Part shown: in pieces, positions 11,436 to 24,805 of the stretch
How the letters are laid out: every line of letters begins with the position of its first letter
Numbering within the stretch: the first letter of the stretch is position 1
Assembly (NCBI GenBank): GCA_032622095.1
Contig: CP136066.1
Span: 52,728,609-52,792,608 of the forward strand
Length of the DNA: 64,000 bases
Direction: 5' to 3'
Origin: Siphonodentalium dalli
Lineage: Eukaryota; Mollusca; Scaphopoda; Gadilida; Siphonodentaliidae
The notes under the pieces: generated by a model
Databases searched by the model: none
What the model was told of the DNA's origin: nothing
The model's input: the letters and a program-made list of their open reading frames with translations, nothing else
Made by a program: the position numbers and the translations under genes

Positions 11436-11749
11436 CTCCTTCATTAGCCAAATTATATAATATTCGATGGTCTGTAACTTGGACATTTCTCAACCGATTT
11501 ACAAAATTCTTTCAGGAGGATCATTAGTACGTCCAAAAGATACATGGTAGTAAAAATGGTTGAAATCATCGCAAAAATAAAATTGCGAAAATTTCGCCCC
11601 CACCCTAACCAAAAAATGTAAGTCCGACCCTGTCCAAATTATTTTTGTGAAGTATATTGACAACGGCCAGCACTACCATAGAAACTAAATCCAGCTATAT
11701 TTCTTGCTATGTGAGAACAGGCGATCAGAACATTTCGAGGTTGACATAT

Positions 11750-12130
11750 ATATGGGAGATAACTCTGGAGAGGAAAGACGGACAGAGTTTTTGATGTGCT
11801 CATGATTCAGTGGATATCAAGATGTATGTATCGACCAAATTTCAGTGCTGTACTCCTTATATTTTCGGAGTTCTGAAAACACCAATTGTTCACATAAAGG
11901 GAGATAACTCTGCAAATCAAGTGAGGACATGATTCTCAATAGGCCTAAGCACTAGAGTTTGTATACATATATATACATACAAAGTTTTAGCTTTCTAACT
12001 CTTGTATTGACTGAGCTATGCTCATTATAAAATTGCTAAGAAGAATAAAGAATAATAATAATAATAATAGAGAAAAATAAAAATCACAAAAACAATATAC
12101 TTCCATGTAAAACATGGAAGTATAATGAAG
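11750..12130. repeat. GGGAGATAACTCT-bearing repeat with small hairpin
   Basis: GGGAGATAACTCT words occur at about 11755 and 11899. A perfect small hairpin ATACTTCCATG..CATGGAAGTAT lies at about 12099-12125. A related arrangement recurs at 14390-14890. The motif is one I associate with molluscan interspersed repeats. Confidence 0.5.
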
Positions 12131-12620
12131 TCTCCTATCATAGAGCCAAGAAAATAAACAATTTGGTGATTGGAGTTTTGTGTGAAATTATAATTATTCT
12201 AGCAGTTCTTGGTATGACAACACATAGCATAATATTTTCAACATCTCAAATGTATTATTATCCATTGCTTTTGCGGTCTCTTCATAATTGCTCATATTCT
12301 ATACACAATGAAGGTGGTGATATGAGAAGATTTATTTCCAGATTAATCCCAGATTAATCCAGATAAATTCTTTGTTGAAAATCCACATTGTTACTGTTTG
12401 TGGCAGGGATGGTGAGGGGCACTAACATACATAATAACGTTTTAGTCGCTTATATTAACCAAATGTATATATATATAGTCGTATCAATGATACCAGCAAT
12501 CTAGCGGTGTTAACCAAAGTGTCCCTATTAGAGTCAGGGATGGAGAGGGGATGGGTGTAGCGGTGAAAACAAATATCGCCGATGTTCACAAAACCTATAT
12601 ATGACCATCTCTATAATTAT

Positions 12621-12805
12621 GCTGGAGTTATACATTCATTTCCATTATAATTCCCACAGTGTATGCATCGCTCGTAGAGCACATGAGTGTATTTTGCACT
12701 AATCAATGGCTCAAATTCATTCATTTGTTGCCTATATTATGTTGAGTATAAAAGGAGATGGTCCCACAAATGGCCGGATTTAGTGTAGAGTACCCCTTGA
12801 AACCT
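12621..12805. mobile_element. half copy of GGCCGGATTTAGTACCCC MITE
   Basis: Matches the right half of the complete inverted-repeat element at 46088-46436, including CATTTGTTG..TTATGTTGAGTATAAAAGGAGATGG-like sequence and the GGCCGGATTTAGTGTAGAGTACCCC end. A third terminal fragment follows at about 13089-13160. Confidence 0.6.
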
Positions 12806-12849
12806 TTCAGTGCCATTTGCAAGTCTGATTTTTGTATCAACCCATATAC

Positions 12850-13085
12850 CCTGTGCCAATGCATTCTCTTATATATGCGAGTCGACCATAGGTCGCCTCG
12901 CATATATAAGAGAATGCATTGGCCTAACATTTTTTTTACAATTGTAATAAGTTGTTCTTGTATTCTTTAACAATTTTATAATTTCACCCATGCAGAGCCC
13001 CAGACAAACATGAGCAGACGACACTCTTCTATATGCTTCTCTATATGTGTGGGGCTCCCTGCAGGGTAATGGATGTTTTTTTATT
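12850..13085. mobile_element. palindrome MITE, partial copy
   Basis: One 69-bp palindrome (12855-12923) begins GCCAATGCATTCTCTTATAT. The AT-rich spacer follows, then the AGAGCCCCAGACAAACATGAG...GGGGCTCCCTGCAGGG block seen in inverse order at 26630-26700. The second terminal palindrome is missing. It lies between two end fragments of the GGCCGG MITE, suggesting a nested insertion. Confidence 0.65.
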
Positions 13086-13724
13086 TTGATTCATTTGTTG
13101 CACATTATTACGTTGAGTGTGAAAGGAGATGGTTCCGTACATGGACGGGTTTCGTGTACAGTAAGACAGTAAAACGATGTAGTAGTCAGATATCGATGAG
13201 AGGAGTGCACTTTCTAACATTTTTAATTGAGTTATTTTAGTTCTATTGAAGGAAGCTGTTGACACTCACTTCTCTGTTATGGCGTACATTCGCTGCCCTG
13301 GGTGACATTGGGAATGGGGTGCTACACATGGGCACTATAATTGATAACATTGAGTTGGTTCCAAAATCAGCTGCAAATTTGTATTAGGCATTTACATGAT
13401 ATGAAGATACTACTAGTTTCGTGTGGCATCAAAATTTATAACAGCAACATTGACAATAGAAAATTTAACCATATGTATACAATGTTTGGTTACTGTTTAC
13501 AGCTAAGCTGTGTGTCAAGTTATTGAATCACTCAGTGAGTATTCCGGAATGATCCAATCTGGAAGCATGTTACACTGATCTACGTTCGTTGAGATTCCAA
13601 CCACGTCCATTGCGCCATTCCAAACTAACATAAATAAATAATGTCCTAAGTATGCGCAGTTGTAACTATTTACTTCTTTTCTCGGGAAGAATTAATCGCG
13701 ATAAACAAATGTCAATTATTCTGA

Positions 13725-14345
13725 CAGGATGAGCAGCTCTCTGTGAGCAAGTTGAATTTACAGTAGATCGGTCAAATTTTGGAGGCGAATCTACAGTATA
13801 TCGACTTACATGCTGCTGCATTAAAATCGCTCATTCATTAGCCCGTTGGATTTGGGGCTAAAAATAGGTTACTGTTAGACTACTTAACTATACATAGTTA
13901 TGTTATCTAGCGTTGTCACGAGTAAACCGTTCCATTTGAAAATCAGCAAATCGCACGCTAGATGCGCGTGAACACAACCCATAAGTCATAAGATGTACTC
14001 GTCAAATTATTTTTATTTCGATGTTTGAATTTTGCCCCTTTGCGATTTTCGGTGGAATTTTCCAAAAGTCTCAAACCACCCCGACTCGCATTCTCCGTTG
14101 GGCAGGTTACTTTTAAAGTATAGCGGTAAAACTGTGTGGGCGTACACAGAGTACCCCAAGGTACTTGCTATGGCATTAACTTGCTCCCTAATTCGCCCGC
14201 TTGGATTTGGCGGGAAGAATATGAGCAATGTTTCCGTTCCCGGTATAGCGGAAATGCCTGTGAGAAAAAACGTTTAAGCAGCATATTCGGGTCCAAATCT
14301 CTCTTACCATTCCAAATATGCGATCAAAAAAAATAATAGCGCTGG
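13725..14345. repeat. degenerate tandem repeats, block 2
   Basis: Two further units of the module in block 1 (9900-11320). One is at about 13735-14000 and the other at about 14085-14345, with TTCTCCGTTGGGCAGGTTAC and TTGGATTTGGCGGG words. Confidence 0.55.
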
Positions 14346-14389
14346 AAAACCCCTCAGTTTATACGTCCTTGTGTATGGTGTTTGCATTT

Positions 14390-14890
14390 ATATGGTGATA
14401 ACTCCGCAGGGAAAGCGCGGACATATGTTATAATGCCCGTGGCCAGTAGAGCATTTCGAGGTGTGCCTCTGGTCCAAATTTGGATGCCCTGCTCCTCTTA
14501 ATTTCCGAGATAATAAAATGATATTTTTAAGATAAAGGGAGATAACACCGCAGGGAAAACGCTGATAATACTAGTTATTGCTTCAAGGCATACAACTCAT
14601 TGGCCCCAACATACGTACCGAATTTTAGTTCGCTACTGCTCATAATTTCAGAGATTAAGGCGTTGAAAAATGGTTAAGTATAATAATAACAAGAAAAAAT
14701 AATTGTTCTTTTAATTTCACTCTGGGCCGAAATCGCGATACCTTTATTTTGAGTATCCCTTAGATGCCAACATTCGCTAGAAATTTCGCGGTCCTCCTCC
14801 CATTAGTTTCTGAGTATTTCCAATTATACTGAAAACGGCCCTAAAAGAAGAACACTATACTTCCTTGGTTACACCATGGAAGTATAATAA
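14390..14890. repeat. second GGGAGATAAC-bearing repeat with hairpin
   Basis: Contains TGATAACTCCGCAGGGAAAG and GGGAGATAACACCGCAGGG words and ends in an imperfect hairpin, ATACTTCCTTGG..CCATGGAAGTAT, at about 14854-14886. It parallels 11750-12130. Confidence 0.5.
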
Positions 14891-15176
14891 TAATGACCAG
14901 TTTTATATAGCGATTGACCAATTACTTGCAATAACACGATTGGTACAATATTATCCCAGCCAGTCATTTGTACAAGGCAACCATGAACCAGCTACAGCCA
15001 TTGCCCGCGCTGCTCTAGTTTGATCAGAACATGCTTTGATACTCATCAGTATGACAAGCTGACTGGTACTCTTTTAGCGTATGTGTGATGCAAAGCCGAC
15101 ACAGTACGAGCGACCTTGCTCAAGGGTCACAACTTGGCGCGGGTTTTGAAACAGCAAAGCAATCTGACAATACGAC

Positions 15177-15716
15177 ATACGATACAGGCGGAATCCGGCA
15201 GAATCCGGCGTGCGATACAGGCGGAATCCGGCGTGCGATACAGACGGAATCCGTATTAATGATACAGGTGGAATCCGGCGTACGATACAGGCGGAATCCG
15301 GCATGCGAAACAGGCGATATCCGGCGTACGATACAGACGGAATCCGGCATACAATACCGGCGGAATACGGCGTGCGATACTGATGGAATACGACATACGA
15401 TACAGGCGGAATCCGGCATACGATACAGGTGGAATCTGGCATACGATACAGGCGAAATCCGGCATACGATACAGGCGGAATCCGTATTAATGATAAAGGT
15501 GAAATCCGGCGTACGACACAGATGTAATGCGACATACTACACAGGCGTAATCCGGCATACGATACCGGCGGAATCCGGCGTGCGATACAGGCTGCATACG
15601 GTGCACGATACAGGTGGAATACGGCGTACGATTAATCCTGAATCCGGCGTACGATACAGACGGAATCCGGCGTATGATACAGGCGGAATCCGGCGTACGA
15701 TACAGGCGGAATCAAG
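15177..15716. repeat. 23-bp minisatellite, about 23 units
   Basis: Tandem units with the core GATACAGGCGGAATCCGGCG and length variants. Because 23 is not divisible by 3, the repeat cycles through all frames, and the consensus lacks stops. Long open frames therefore appear on both strands (about 224 codons plus, 153 codons minus). I regard them as repeat artefacts. Confidence 0.9.
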
Positions 15717-16324
15717 AGTAAGAAAAAAACAGACGGTGGTACTCTCATTAATTCGATAATTTACCGTATAATTAAAAACGTTCCCATGGAAACAATATGA
15801 TTTCCCGGTAGGCATTACGATTATTATGTTTTAGAACGGTCGAAACTAATATTATTCGTAACTGAGAAATACATTTTAGTTCTTCTATTAGGATCATAGT
15901 TTTGATGAAACATAAATCCTCAGTGCATAAGGCGATAAACAATACTTGTGAAACTTTGCAGTTTGCAGAGGATCAAACTTGTTATATGCCTCGTGGAATT
16001 TAACCATAATAAAGGCTGCGCACGGTAGTATGTTCACCTTTCACTGATCTGGTTACAGTATAAATATGGTTGTAAATAAAAAAGATGATAATAGTAATAG
16101 ATGCTAAGCCAATCGTTAATATTCAGTTACGAGTAATACTAATTTCTACCATTCTAACCATGAATCGGCATGCCCTTTTAAGACATAAAACAAGCTACAT
16201 GTGTCGTAGTTAAAACTCAAATTTATGTACATGTAATAGTAACACATTTTAATGCCATACGTTTGGTAACATGTAAGGCGTGAAATTGTCCAGTCACTTG
16301 TAAACACAATTTTTGTTTTAACAG

Positions 16325-16626
16325 GTGAATCTGTACATCACGACAATGCAATACCAGACAGACGAAGTGGTATATTGAGGCGCGCCTTTATTGCAATATT
16401 GAGCATCGAACCGCCGATTGGAACCGAAGCAAGCACATCTAAAAGCAATGGACACTCATTACTGAGTCCCACTGTTACACATCACAATGACTTAGGATTA
16501 AGATCTTCTAGTAATGATTTGTTATTTACTTTAGAAATAGTTCCTATAGCATACTATTGTACCCAATGTATCTTAAAGGTACCCATCACGTATACCTGTG
16601 AATTACATGAACAGGCAAAACATTAA
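16325..16626 (+). CDS. possible terminal exon on the plus strand (weak)
   Basis: A pyrimidine-rich run ending TTTTAACAG (about 16309-16324) resembles a splice acceptor. It is followed by about 100 open codons to a stop at 16626. The translation begins ESVHHDNAIPDRRSG and matches no domain I know. Part of it (about 16400-16520) is repeated out of context at 16645-16760, which argues for a repeat rather than a gene. Low confidence. Confidence 0.15.
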
Positions 16627-16765
16627 ATATCGATGAACATGTACACCGATTGGTACCGAAGTAAGCACATCTAAAAGCAATGAACACTCATTACCGAGTC
16701 CCACTTTTGCACATTACAATTACTTGGTATTAAGGTATTTTAGTAATGAATTTGTTACTTACTGT
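16400..16765. repeat. diverged direct duplication
   Basis: Two copies, about 235 bp apart, share AAGCACATCTAAAAGCAATG, ACACTCATTAC..GAGTCCCAC and TTAGTAATGA.TTTGTTA-like words. Confidence 0.65.
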
Positions 16766-17099
16766 AGAATTCCTATTTGGTTCCTATCATACTATTTTAC
16801 CGAATGGAAGTGGGTGTTTCTGTTAATAATAAGGTGTTATTTAGTTTAGAAATGTTGCTATTATATTTCATTATATTGCAATCATTTGTATCATTTAGAA
16901 TGTCAACATCTGGTCTAAATCAGTCATATTAGTTATATATACGGCCAATTGCCTTCAAGTTATAACTCATTAAAACTATGCTTCACCCGTTAATTCTATG
17001 TACCTGGAATATGCTCGGTCTCCATGGCCTTCCTTATTTGGTCATATTGCATGATATAACCAACTGATGTTCATACTCTTGTCGAACGTATGTGTATAG

Positions 17100-17165
17100 G
17101 ATAGCAAGGGTAGAGTGGGAGAGAGTGAAATAGAGAGATAAAGAGAAAGAGAGAGGGAGAAATAG
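17100..17165. repeat. GA-rich simple sequence
   Basis: Purine-rich GAGA-type low-complexity run. No gene in the surrounding 16.8-18.0 kb. Confidence 0.7.
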
Positions 17166-18369
17166 AGATAGGCAGACAAAGAGAAAGGTAACCTAACATC
17201 ACTAACATAGCCATACGTCATATAAGCCGGACAGACGAGCCATACATTACATACGTCAGACAGACAAGTTCTCCATATCAGTGTCGTCCACAGAAAATGG
17301 GTAAACGCTCTTCGTCAAGCGTGATTATGTCATTACTTCACTGATAACCATTATAAATCCCTACACTATCAAACGCAGTGTTTCAATAATGGGTTTGCTT
17401 ACAATTTTGACTAAATATTTGTTATATTATATGCATTAGTGACCCCTCTTAATAACGCTTTGTAATTTTTAAAACGCATCGCCATTAACGAGTTTTGAAT
17501 CGCCATATGGGTCAATGTATACCCAATTCAATGTAATTTATGAGATTTCAATCTATCCATTATAAAGAGAAAGCTAGCAGGAACAATACAATATGTTTAC
17601 GTAATTGACTAGAGGCAGTGAGGTAAAGGGAACCCTGGTGTATCAAAGGTTTTTAATTAGCAACCAATTATGGCATGTATTTTGTTTGGAGTGTTCTATG
17701 CAACACTGTGTTTCGTATGCAATACAGGCTTAAACAAACTAGATGGTGTTTAAATCACCGAAGGCCAATATTCCAGATGGTAAGTTATTTTTAGCATATT
17801 ACATGGGTTACATTTATGACTAAATGCGAACACATGTGTATATTAATTTCTCATACACTTTTACGATTCAGTCGTATACACTCTAAATGTTCTGTTATAT
17901 ACGGAGGTATCAAGCATTGGCCAGGAAAGGGCTTACTATGTGGACACGTGTTTACACATTAGCTTGATGTATTCTTTAATCGTTCATTACTTAAACATGA
18001 ACTCTTTATTATCGTTCATTTATAGCATTATTATTAGAAATACAGTCCAAACAGGCCAGTGTATGGGATAATATATCGCCAATACTGCTTTATTGCTGTA
18101 ACTGTAATTATTGCACCATGTATTACAACCAAACAAGCGAGACAACTCATCACAACACATAAGTTTGTAATATTTCTGAAGCCTTTGGCGTTTGTATCAT
18201 GCCATGTACATTTTCTCTCTCATTATTGTTACAATTTTATGGCATTCATTTTGAGTTTATTTAGTTTTAAGTAATTGCCTGTTAGGTGTTACGATGTGTT
18301 GTAAGCCCCTTTTATTGGTAAATCATGTATAAACGCCTTCTACTATAGTTAAACTACGCTAGTCTCTAT

Positions 18370-18795
18370 GGAGGTCTGGTGTGTCTTACCAATAAGCCAT
18401 ATATATGCACGAAGGCAACGTGTTCAAAGTTTGCATGTACATGTCGGATTGTGTGCTTATGATTTCTTAGAGCAGTACAGTATATATATATGCGTTATGA
18501 CGTATATATAGATGGAACTAATGAGTTTTCACACACATGTCTATGTTTTTGTGGACTATATACGTGTTATTATATGTGACAGTATATACACAAAAGTAAT
18601 CTGTTCTAAGTATGCAATTGCGTGTCTGATTTATGTATATGTACATATTTCTTAATGCAAAATCACTACACAACTGTGTGTCTTACCAATGAGCCGTTAT
18701 ATGCACAAATGCAATGTGTTCAAAGTATGCGTGCACATGTCTGATTGCTACCAATGTTTTCTTCATTCAAACTCTATACATATATGTGGGTTATG
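18370..18795. repeat. diverged direct repeat
   Basis: Two copies about 300 bp apart of TCTTACCAAT.AGCC..ATATGCAC.AA.GCAA.GTGTTCAAAGT, each followed by a CGTTATGACGTATAT-like run. Old repeat of unknown family. Confidence 0.55.
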
Positions 18796-18991
18796 ACGTA
18801 TATTGTAATGGTAAAGTATATAAACGCTCTTTAAAATAGTTAATCTATACGCATATGCAGTAGGGTTTATTTGCATATCAACATGTCATTAAATAAATCA
18901 TATATATAAAATCTCGTTATATTATGACTCAACTTTTAAATTCCCCATACTTTCATGTCTGCAATAGGTTTAAATTGTGACATTTGTCTTC

Positions 18992-19922
18992 TTAATGGTA
19001 AACTGAATCTTATATCTATAGATTAGTTATATATGGGAATGTTTTAGCCAGTCCTATTTGGAGAAAATACGTAGGTGTATCCTTTAATGTGATGCAACTA
19101 CAGAAACGGTGTATAAAAACGCAGTGTTTGGAATAATATGTGAACTTCAAAATAGTTAAAAGTACACACATGTACTTCAAATTTCATTATTTACGGTCGA
19201 TTTCATGTTATGAAGTCAGTCATTTTATAATCACGAAATACGCGATTCGAAAATCATCCATTTGAAAATTTGCTTAAACGTTATTATCACTATATGTGGC
19301 ATATACAAATGCTCCATTTGACGATTGTATGACAATGCGAAATGACTACTTTTTAAAATGCGAATTTGAAAGAATTGCGACTTCTTTCAAATTTGCGTTT
19401 TAAAAAGTAGTCATTCGCATTGTCATGCTTTGTCAAATGGCAGTAAAAATGTACCTGTGTTTGTGCACACATTCATATTATTTTCCATATCAACACAGTG
19501 TTTAAAATATATTTTGATGGAGTGTTGAAAGAACCCGCTTTTTCAATTTCACGTCTTAAAAATTAGGAATTTCGCATTGTCATACTTCGTCAAATGGCGC
19601 GTTTTATATATGCCAAATATAGTGATAATATGGTTTTAAAATATTGTCAATTTGACAATTTTCGAATCGCGCGTATTACGTGATTATAAAATGACTCACT
19701 TCATAACTCGAAATCGACGGTAAATAATAAAATTTGAAGTACAAATGTGTACTTTTAGCTATTTTGAAGTTAACACATTATTCCAAACATTGCATTGTTA
19801 TACTTCTTTTCTGAATTTGCATCACATTTAAGGATATACCTACGTGTTTACTCTAAATATGACTGGCTAAAACATTCCCATATATAACTTGTGTATACAC
19901 ATAAGATTCAGTTTACCATTAA
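18992..19922. mobile_element. 0.93-kb TTAA-bounded inverted repeat
   Basis: The sequence starts TTAATGGTAAACTGAATCTT and ends with its reverse complement, giving arms of several hundred bp that meet at a central hairpin near 19378 (GAATTTGAAAG..CTTTCAAATTTG). The right arm carries about 150 bp extra sequence (about 19440-19590). There is no open reading frame. The TTAA ends suggest a TTAA-targeting non-autonomous transposon. The terminal TGG differs from the CCC ends of the palindrome MITE. Confidence 0.7.
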
Positions 19923-21379
19923 AGTGTAACTGACACGAATTAATAAATCTAAACAGTATACAATGTAAATGATGCATATTTCATCACTCAATGACAATGC
20001 AATCGTTTCCAGTCGTGACTACAGCCGAATCGACTACCCGAGATCAATAACTGTAAAACGCTATGTTTTTGTTTTGATTTTGCACGAAACACGTGGCCTT
20101 ATTACGTGACGTCATAGGCAGAGGACCGGTGTGTTATATCCATTAGTTCATGAAGCAATTCTCTAAATATATACGGTATTCTGGTCTTCAAATTTTCACA
20201 ATATTTCTAATTTGTGGTGTGTTTTAAGTTATCTGACTGATATAGTATTCACTGTCAGACATAAACAAATTAAATTTGTTTGTTGTGTGTAGACCAAAGA
20301 ATTTGGAAATCACGCAAATTTGTCACCATGGAGAATCTCGCTGTCATTAAATTCGTGGAATTGTCAGCTGTCGATTAGTTGTATTAATATTTTAATAGAT
20401 GACAGATATATGCATAGAATAAATCAAATTATAGTGGTCTGATTGACAATTTCACAAGTTTAGAGAAATCTTCCTTGCTGACTAATAGTTATATTTCTAC
20501 TCGTCACGTCTTCACAAATAATGTCATGATTCGGGTGAAAAATAAAAAACAATAACGATTCACCGGTCGGGAATGGCGAATCTTGAATGAAAATTGCTTC
20601 TCTTACAAGAGTGGGGAAGCAAATCGTTCGGAATCGTAGAACGTACTGTTATAACTTTACACATAACCTGCATTGTTACCGATAATAAATACACCAAACT
20701 TTTATTTATACATACAATAAGCCTGTATGTGCACTTTTAAGAATACCGATTTCTCATCAACTATCACAATTTTTGTTAATCTAATATAGTTAAAGGCCAT
20801 CAGAATAGTCGGGAATATGACCATTAATTTGTTATATAAATAACGCGCCAGATAACCACGCCCAAAATATTATATACTTCAGTGTCAGTGACAGCCGATG
20901 TGCATTCGGTACAAACGCAAAACAATATAGATCCTGTGTCAGACATGAACTATATGTATCTATATCCGTCGGTCTTATTTTTCCCACAATGCGCAAAAAT
21001 AAAACTACAAGAACACACGAGTGTTCATAAGATTTTCAAAATACGACACACAGAAAATTACGTTAGAACATCAACGTTGACTCAGTACCAGAAGCAGTTT
21101 AGTATATTGTGCAGCTACAGTCGAGACCAGATGTATGTGTCATTATACATGCAACCGACTTCATAGGATCTATACTCGAAAAGCTCGATGTTTATGTTCC
21201 AGAAAATAGGCATTTTAACTGTTTTGTTATACTGACTGTATTACCAAATTGATGGTTTTTCGTCGCTGAATATATCAAGTCCGAAACAGCATACGTGATA
21301 ATTGTTTAAGTTATCACAATTTTTTTCTAATTGATTTCAAGGCTTTATCACCACTTTTGAAATGTTCTTTATATTTAGG
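19923..21379. other. unannotated intronic stretch
   Basis: AT-rich, with no gene, array or inverted repeat that I can support. It includes a CACGTG..TGACGTCA word cluster at about 20090-20115 that has no gene beside it. Confidence 0.4.
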
Positions 21380-23100
21380 GACTTCCGAGTCAAACTACCA
21401 TTTGCTGGTATGATTTGTAAATAAGAGATTCTTGGTCTGGGGTCGTTGACTTTATTGCAAATTTAACTTCACAGGATATGGCATCATACACAATAGGATA
21501 TATACTTGGTTCTGCTCGCACCACGTGATTCGATGCCATACGATTTACCCAAAGCGCATATTTACAAAAAACGTATGTGAGTTGTTTCACACGGCACGGT
21601 TTCAAGATTGTTCAGATTCATGTCGGAGGCCCATGCTTCACAACCACAAAGTGCAATTGGTTTGATGAGCTTATCGAAGAGCGTGTTCCAAACCCTGAGT
21701 GAATATATATAATTTTGTCTTAAAGATTTAATCAGTGCATACATTGCCTTCATGCTTTTATTATGGACATTAAGTTGCGCCTTTTTAAATGATCCATTGG
21801 CACAAAATGTAATGCGAAGGTATGTATTTTCTTTGACAATACCGACAGAGGAATCACCTATTTTGAATGAGAAATCGTTTCGACTGTTTTCTTTCTGAAA
21901 TTCTATGCACTTTGTCTTCTTAATTGTTAAACTATTCTGACTTACATATTTGTGCAATTTTAGTAAACAGTTTTGAAAACCATGTTGTGACTCCGACACC
22001 AAAACAAGTTCAAGACACAAAGATAATGTGATGGATAAAGGTATCACAACCTCTATTGGGGCACACGACTTGTCAAAACCATTTGATACATCGTCTACAA
22101 AAATATTGAAAAGTTTGGGGATAGAAATAATCCATATCTTACCCCAATATTTGATAGCATTTTTCGTCCAACACCATCTCGAGTCTGTGTCATATAATAG
22201 CTAGAATTGTACATTGACTTTGGTATATGGAGTGTTTTGTCTGTTATTCATATATTACATACTTTCTGGAATAAAATTTTCCTGTCCACAGAATCAAACG
22301 CCGTTCGGAGTTCTATACATGCTGGAGAACGCTGTTTTGATTGCTTTCGGTATCTGGCTATCATTGTTTTCAAAATGAAGGCGCTATCAAAATACGTTTA
22401 TTTTTACGGAAGCCAAATTGGTTTTCACTGATCAAATTGTTTTCTTCTAAGAATGCCGTAATCCTTTTTTTAATTATTTTATTGAAAAATTCCCAAGCGA
22501 GCTCTAAGAGCAATTGCTCTATAGTTATTGGGGTCGGTACGGTCCCCTTTCTTGTGGATCGGGTTGAGAACAGATTCGCTCCAAGAGACGGGATAATTGG
22601 ATTATTGGTACACAACATTGCAGAGTCGTGTAACATCATCAATTAACATTGGTATAATCGTTTTCAGTAGTTCATTATCGATCCCGTCTTCACCAGATTT
22701 GTTATTCTTAATTTCTCGTAATGCATTGATAACTTCCTTGGGCGCTATCTATTCGTTATTAAGATTGTTCTTAATTATCGGTCCATCTTTCTTGGGTATA
22801 CATCGGTGGTTCCAACAGCCCTGCCGAATAAATCATTGAAAAATGAGAACTGTTTAGCTTCTCTCAAATTATGTATAATCTTCCAGTACTCGCTCAGATC
22901 AGATGCTTCTAGTGTGTTTAGTCTTTCTTCGAGTGTTTGGTGAAAAAGTTTACGCTTGTATTTTAGTTCTATAGGCCTTCTTAGCGACAAAGAACTTATG
23001 TATTAAAGATTTGTCAAATGGATTAGTTTTCATGTCACATACTATTGCTCTCACATTACCATTGACGGTTTTACATGTATCATCATACTATTATCGTTTC
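21380..23100 (-). pseudogene. LINE (non-LTR) reverse transcriptase remnant
   Basis: Reading down the minus strand gives pieces of a LINE ORF2 in several frames. The order is NNKSGEDGIDNELLK (about 22690), SVLNPIHKKGDRTDPNNYR (about 22535), ENNLISENQFGFRKN (about 22400) and LTIKKTKCIEFQ (about 21915). FCKYALWVNRMASNHVV follows at about 21540. These are the finger/palm and thumb blocks of Jockey/RTE/CR1-like elements. Stops and frameshifts break it, and the catalytic YADD stretch is not intact. It sits in intron 10 of the EGF/lectin gene, in the same orientation. The 5' part may continue to about 23.7 kb. Confidence 0.75.
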
Positions 23101-23706
23101 TTTTTCAACTTGTTCTTATTAAAATTAACTTTCTTTGAAGCCATTTAGTTAATTTTTGTCATAAGGGCTGTGAATTTGTCGACTGCCCTTTAAATTCCGT
23201 TTTTCATTGTTTCCGAACGTTTCAAATCAGAACATCATCAATTTGATTTCAATGTTACTGCTATTAAAATCTGCAATAGCCTTATTTGAGCTTTCAGTTG
23301 CCCATTTCAGCGCATAATTAATTTTGATATGCTTATATCTGTGTTCCTTTTCGTGCACATTTACTGTCGAATAATATAGGTGCAGAGCCAACTGACTATG
23401 TTCTGAATATTCATTCGGTGATTTAGTGCAAAAATAAGCAACGTCTGAATAATATCGTTAACAAATTGGAACACAGTCAACAACGCTACATCCATTGTAC
23501 TGATAGCTCGTGAAATTATCAAGAAAATCTCCCGTTGTACTTCCATTTACAATACGAAAAGATGAAGATTTGCATAGCGAGATAAGAGGTCTACCAAATG
23601 AATTAATCTGTGCATCCAAATTTTCTCGAGGGATTACATCATCTGTTTTATAATTTTTGACAAAGGGACATATTCATCACTGTCATCTGCAACAAAGTCC
23701 ATCATT

Positions 23707-24678
23707 TTTCATGTTCGCTTCACGTTTCAAGTAAATAAATACGGACGACTTCGTGGACACTAATACAAATGGAGATAAGCCTCAAACATGTTAATCACGA
23801 ATAACCTTCAACACAACCTCACTTGCAAACTTGCAGAGTTGCACAACATGCAATATAAACGACGAATTGTGCCAACACAATTCCATCAAACAGAAGGCCC
23901 TAAGCGAAACTGTCATTACTTGCACATTTCGTAATACGTAAACAACACCCCGTGTACGTGATATCGCCAAACCCGAGGGTATCACGAAATCCGAGAATTG
24001 CGGTTATGATAAATGAACATATCTTCCCTCAGATGAAGCTATATATCTGCCAGTTAAATGGTGATATTCACTGCTTATTCAAAACATAGTTTCCCAAAGC
24101 GGAATGTTCCCTCAATGGGATAGCGACTATAGCTTGCTCTCACCCCGATAAATTTAATAGAAATTCCGACTCATTTCCGATTTTATCATAAACAGTAGAC
24201 ACTTTTTGACGTTAGGTAGTTCGTTTGAAACATAATTATCAGCCATAGATGGCGGATAACGCGTGTGTCAATAGAAAAATATATGTTTAATTAACCATAA
24301 AATTGTCTAGCCTGCAGAGCGGTTCTGAAAAATACTATTTGCGTCCAAGTGTGGGTACCCACCATAATTTCGGGTATCAAAGCCGCAGATCGAGATGTTG
24401 CCAAACACATATCTGGGATGTCAAAGATGCGAATGATATACTTCACATTTTGACCACTTCTGCTTGAAAATATCCCAATTATCATTCGGACAGGCATGCA
24501 CATGGATCATATTTAGAGTGGGGTGCATGCACAAGGGTGAAAACGTGTATGTTTGTTTGTGTTTTATGTTCTTATGTCATATTAATAGTATAGGCTATTT
24601 GTGTTATTCGACATTATAGGCCCGGGACTGTATTCATTTGTTTCTGTCAGTGTAATGTGGTGCATGTAACTGTCGAAA
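23707..24678. repeat. segmental duplication, left copy
   Basis: Matches 34144-35060, for example ACTAATACAAATGGAGATAA and ATATCTTCCCTCAGATGAAG, with scattered substitutions and indels. Both copies lead directly into an EGF A-type exon, so this is intron sequence that belonged to the ancestral EGF module. Confidence 0.85.
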
Positions 24679-24805
24679 CTGGCGTTTTTCGTTGATAATA
24701 GTCAAGTAAGTGTTCACATTTTGTCGTTCTTCCAGTGGATGGATCATTTTCACATATGTACCGGTAGTCGAATGGGTGTAATTTCAATAATTTAGCATCA
24801 CTTAC

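Larger units (their letters stand above)
8313..24805 (-). other. intron 10 (16.5 kb), repeat-filled
   Basis: The largest intron of the model separates the EGF cluster from the lectin exons. Its individually listed contents are poly-C, degenerate arrays, composite MITEs, a 23-bp minisatellite, a 0.93-kb inverted repeat and a LINE relic. I found no further EGF-like cysteine pattern on the minus strand, but small exons could be missed. Confidence 0.45.

Noticed and set aside
15074-15815. Open frames of up to 224 codons on both strands
   Set aside because: A stop-free 23-bp tandem repeat produces them in every frame. Mirror frames on both strands argue against coding.
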